Under the pieces are notes generated by a model, which did not search any database, was not told the origin of the DNA, and worked only from the letters and a program-made list of their open reading frames with translations. A DNA stretch of 34,460 bases from Alphaproteobacteria bacterium (lineage in GTDB: Bacteria; Pseudomonadota; Alphaproteobacteria; UBA2966): NCBI GenBank assembly GCA_021296255.1, contig JAGWAU010000033.1:1-34460 (forward strand), read 5' to 3'. Below, piece after piece: positions 32,730 to 34,460 of the stretch. Positions within the stretch are counted from its first letter, which is position 1. Every line of letters starts with the position of its first letter. A program made the position numbers and the translations under genes.

Positions 32730-33064
32730 CGCCCGCCCTCGACACATGGATGCTCCTGCTGGCGGCAGTCGGCGCCACCTATTTCTGGCGGGGTCTGGCT
32801 GTCCCTCTTTCCTCGAGAATCGACCCTGAAAGTCGGGTATTCGAGTGGATGACGTGCGTCACCTATGCCCTGCTCGCCGGCCTGATGTCACGGATGATCG
32901 TCCTGCCGTTCGGAGACCTTGCCGCCACGCCCCTCCACGACCGCATCATCGCCGTTGGCATTGGGCTGGCAGCTTTCTTCGTCGGACGGCGAAATCTCCT
33001 GCTCGGTGTCGGTGCCGGCACGTCGGCGTTCATATTGCTTACGTTCACCCAATGGGGATTCTGA
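32726..33064 (+). CDS. azlD: AzlD-family branched-chain amino acid exporter, small subunit
   Basis: The 112-residue protein has about four hydrophobic helices, beginning WMLLLAAVGATYFWRGLAVP, and ends GTSAFILLTFTQWGF. Length and helix pattern fit AzlD, and the gene directly follows azlC. The start at 32726 is chosen because it forms an ATGA overlap with the azlC stop. An in-frame ATG at 32702 would add eight residues. Confidence 0.82.
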   Translation: MTPALDTWMLLLAAVGATYFWRGLAVPLSSRIDPESRVFEWMTCVTYALLAGLMSRMIVLPFGDLAATPLHDRIIAVGIGLAAFFVGRRNLLLGVGAGTSAFILLTFTQWGF

Positions 33065-33099
33065 GCCATGACGTCGTCCGTCCTACGGATTAGGCTCGT

Positions 33100-33275
33100 C
33101 CAGGCAGATCTTAAATCACCAACATGGATAATTCTATGAATTAAAAGATCCTCATAAACTTCCTTTTAACATGAGAGAGTTAAGTCGAGATACCATCGAC
33201 GAAAATTCCAAATCAAAGGCGAACGGAATTTTTGAAAACTCCCCATATAGGAGATAATTACATCTTCGTAATTCC
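33100..33275. other. AT-rich island between convergent genes
   Basis: This stretch is strikingly AT-rich compared with everything around it. It contains inverted repeats AATTC-TAT-GAATT at 33130-33142 and AATTAC-ATCTTC-GTAATT at 33256-33273. A 28-codon ORF at 33171-33257 has no ribosome binding site. It lies between convergent genes, where a promoter is not expected, so it may be a remnant of foreign DNA or the end of a small RNA. Confidence 0.5.
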
Positions 33276-33309
33276 CCTGCCGGGTCGCACGGAATGCCCT
33301 CATCGGCTC

Positions 33310-33771
33310 TCAGCCGCGCGCGCGCGGCCATATTTTCCAGTTCTGGTCCTCTGCGCGCCGCTTAACCGCGAGGTTCAGCGCGAAGCATCCTTCACGCATC
33401 TTCATGCCTCGCTCTCCGGCGATGAAAAACAGCAAACCGCCGCCATAGACCTCGCTGTGGTAAAGGCGCACGGCCTCCGTCCCGGACTCGATCCTGAATT
33501 CGGACCGACAATGACAGAGGCCCGGCACGGGAGCCCGCGTTTGGAGGACGAGTTCCCGTTCGGTCTCCATACGTACGATTCGGCCTCGCAGTTCAACGCG
33601 CCGTCCGAAGGGCGGCTTCAACGTCAATTTCAGGTGGGACCCATTGGCCAGGGACCCCTCGGCGGACGGAAACAACGGATTCCATTCGGCATATCGACCG
33701 AAATCCGACAAGACATCCCATACCCGCGTCGCGGACGCATCGATGCGAATGCGTGAGTCGAACCGAGGCAT
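33310..33771 (-). CDS. SRPBCC (START/Bet v1-like) family protein
   Basis: The 153-residue protein has the SRPBCC layout: IRIDASATRVWDVLSDFGRYAEWNP at the N-terminus, a central beta-sheet (LKLTLKPPFGRRVELRGRIV) and a C-terminal helix (GERGMKMREGCFALNLAVKRRAED). Such proteins bind hydrophobic ligands or act as polyketide-type cyclases, and no activity can be named. The start at 33771 is where similarity begins. No Shine-Dalgarno site is visible and the frame is open 29 residues further upstream. Confidence 0.83.
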   Translation of the reverse strand: MPRFDSRIRIDASATRVWDVLSDFGRYAEWNPLFPSAEGSLANGSHLKLTLKPPFGRRVELRGRIVRMETERELVLQTRAPVPGLCHCRSEFRIESGTEAVRLYHSEVYGGGLLFFIAGERGMKMREGCFALNLAVKRRAEDQNWKIWPRARG

Positions 33772-33872
33772 ATAGGGTCTATTGCCAGATCGCCCGGAGG
33801 CTGTCAAAACCGCCTTCGTCGCGACGTTACGGCCACCTCTATTCCCACTGCGCACCATTTCCTCATACGAAT

Positions 33873-33894
33873 CGGGGCGCCCGAAGGCGCCCCG
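33873..33894 (-). terminator. groEL terminator hairpin with UUCG loop
   Basis: CGGGGCGCC and GGCGCCCCG form a perfect nine-pair stem at 33873-33894. Read on the minus strand the loop is TTCG closed by C-G, the very stable UUCG tetraloop. It lies 34 bases after the groEL stop. No clear T tract follows. Confidence 0.65.
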
Positions 33895-33927
33895 TGAAGG
33901 AATTCGTGTTGCCGTCGTGGAGAGGGG

Positions 33928-34460
33928 CTAGAAGTCCATGTCGCCCATGCCGCCCGGCGGCATCGCCGGCGTATCCTTCTTCTCGGGCTTCTCGGCGACC
34001 ATGGCTTCGGTGGTCACGAGCAGACCGGCGATGGACGCCGCGTCTTCCAACGCGATCCGCACGACCTTGGCGGGATCGATGATGCCCGCCTTGACCAGAT
34101 CCCCGTAGGACTCCGACTGAGCATCGAACCCGTAGTTGCTGTCCTTCTGCTCGAGAAGCTTGCCGGATACGACCGCACCGTCGAGCCCCGCATTCTCGGC
34201 GATTTGACGAACCGGCGTTTGCAAGGCGCGACGAACGATGTCGATGCCGACCTGCTGATCGGCGTTCTCGCCTTTGAGTTTTCCCAGGGCTCGAGTGGCA
34301 TAGAGAAGGGTGACGCCGCCACCCGGCACGACACCTTCCTCCACGGCCGCGCGAGTCGAGTGAAGCGCGTCCTCGACGCGGTCCTTGCGCTCCTTCACCT
34401 CAACTTCCGTTGAGCCACCCACCTTGATCACCGCGACACCGCCGGCGAGCTTCGCCAGAC
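33928..34460 (-). CDS. groEL: Chaperonin GroEL, C-terminal part (gene continues beyond the window)
   Basis: The frame is open through the right edge of the window and gives about 177 residues. They contain the GroEL segments [52 protein letters not shown] and [20 protein letters not shown], and end in [10 protein letters not shown]. The equatorial domain C-terminus and glycine-methionine tail are intact, though the tail has fewer GGM repeats than in E. coli. GroEL forms the tetradecameric protein-folding chamber with GroES. The promoter and any groES lie outside the window. Confidence 0.97.
   Translation of the reverse strand, partial: LAKLAGGVAVIKVGGSTEVEVKERKDRVEDALHSTRAAVEEGVVPGGGVTLLYATRALGKLKGENADQQVGIDIVRRALQTPVRQIAENAGLDGAVVSGKLLEQKDSNYGFDAQSESYGDLVKAGIIDPAKVVRIALEDAASIAGLLVTTEAMVAEKPEKKDTPAMPPGGMGDMDF

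Noticed and set aside
33171..33257. 28-codon ORF in the AT-rich island
   Set aside because: It has no ribosome binding site and no family resemblance; its length is expected by chance in AT-rich DNA.

Overview
The window is a 34.5 kb piece of a G+C-rich bacterial chromosome, most likely from an alphaproteobacterium. Pointers are the GroEL tail at the right end, the mix of S24 regulator, AzlCD, BCCT and PotD-like genes, and the many stand-alone oxidoreductases. The taxonomic call rests on gene content and protein character, not on a marker comparison. No rRNA, tRNA, CRISPR array or intact insertion sequence was found.

Layout. Positions 1-8772 hold mostly single genes in alternating orientation: an LLM-class oxidoreductase, an SDR dehydrogenase, a VOC protein, a flavin disulfide reductase, a HypE/ThiL-like AIR-synthase protein, a type II HAD dehalogenase, an OsmC protein and a zinc alcohol dehydrogenase. 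Positions 8819-15860 hold a GMC oxidoreductase divergent from a five-gene plus-strand run: alpha/beta hydrolase, NTF2-like protein, quinone-oxidoreductase-like protein, a second LLM flavoprotein and an IlvD/Edd dehydratase. This looks like a catabolic operon for an unknown carbon source. At 15853-16924 a truncated DUF6362-like ORF and a divergent XRE/S24 regulator form a small prophage-like patch.

Positions 18637-24035 hold the most coherent system, a minus-strand five-gene operon: Rieske oxygenase, PcaH-type intradiol dioxygenase, PcaB-type cycloisomerase, LigI-type amidohydrolase and SMP-30 lactonase. An aldehyde dehydrogenase is convergent to it. Read in order this is aromatic hydroxylation or demethylation, ortho ring cleavage, lactonisation and lactone hydrolysis. 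The usual protocatechuate partners PcaG, PcaC and PcaD are absent, so the substrate may be a substituted catechol. Two perfect inverted repeats sit in the operon leader.

Positions 24401-30290 hold a minus-strand transport cluster in the order BCCT carrier, PotD-like binding protein, ClC protein, second PotD-like binding protein. No ABC permease or ATPase is present. The ClC protein has tyrosine at the position of the gating glutamate. Positions 30291-33309 hold a gene-poor stretch with a broken PIN-domain remnant and one copy of a two-copy repeat, then an aldo/keto reductase, an azlCD pair and an AT-rich island. The window ends with an SRPBCC protein and the 3' part of groEL with its terminator hairpin.
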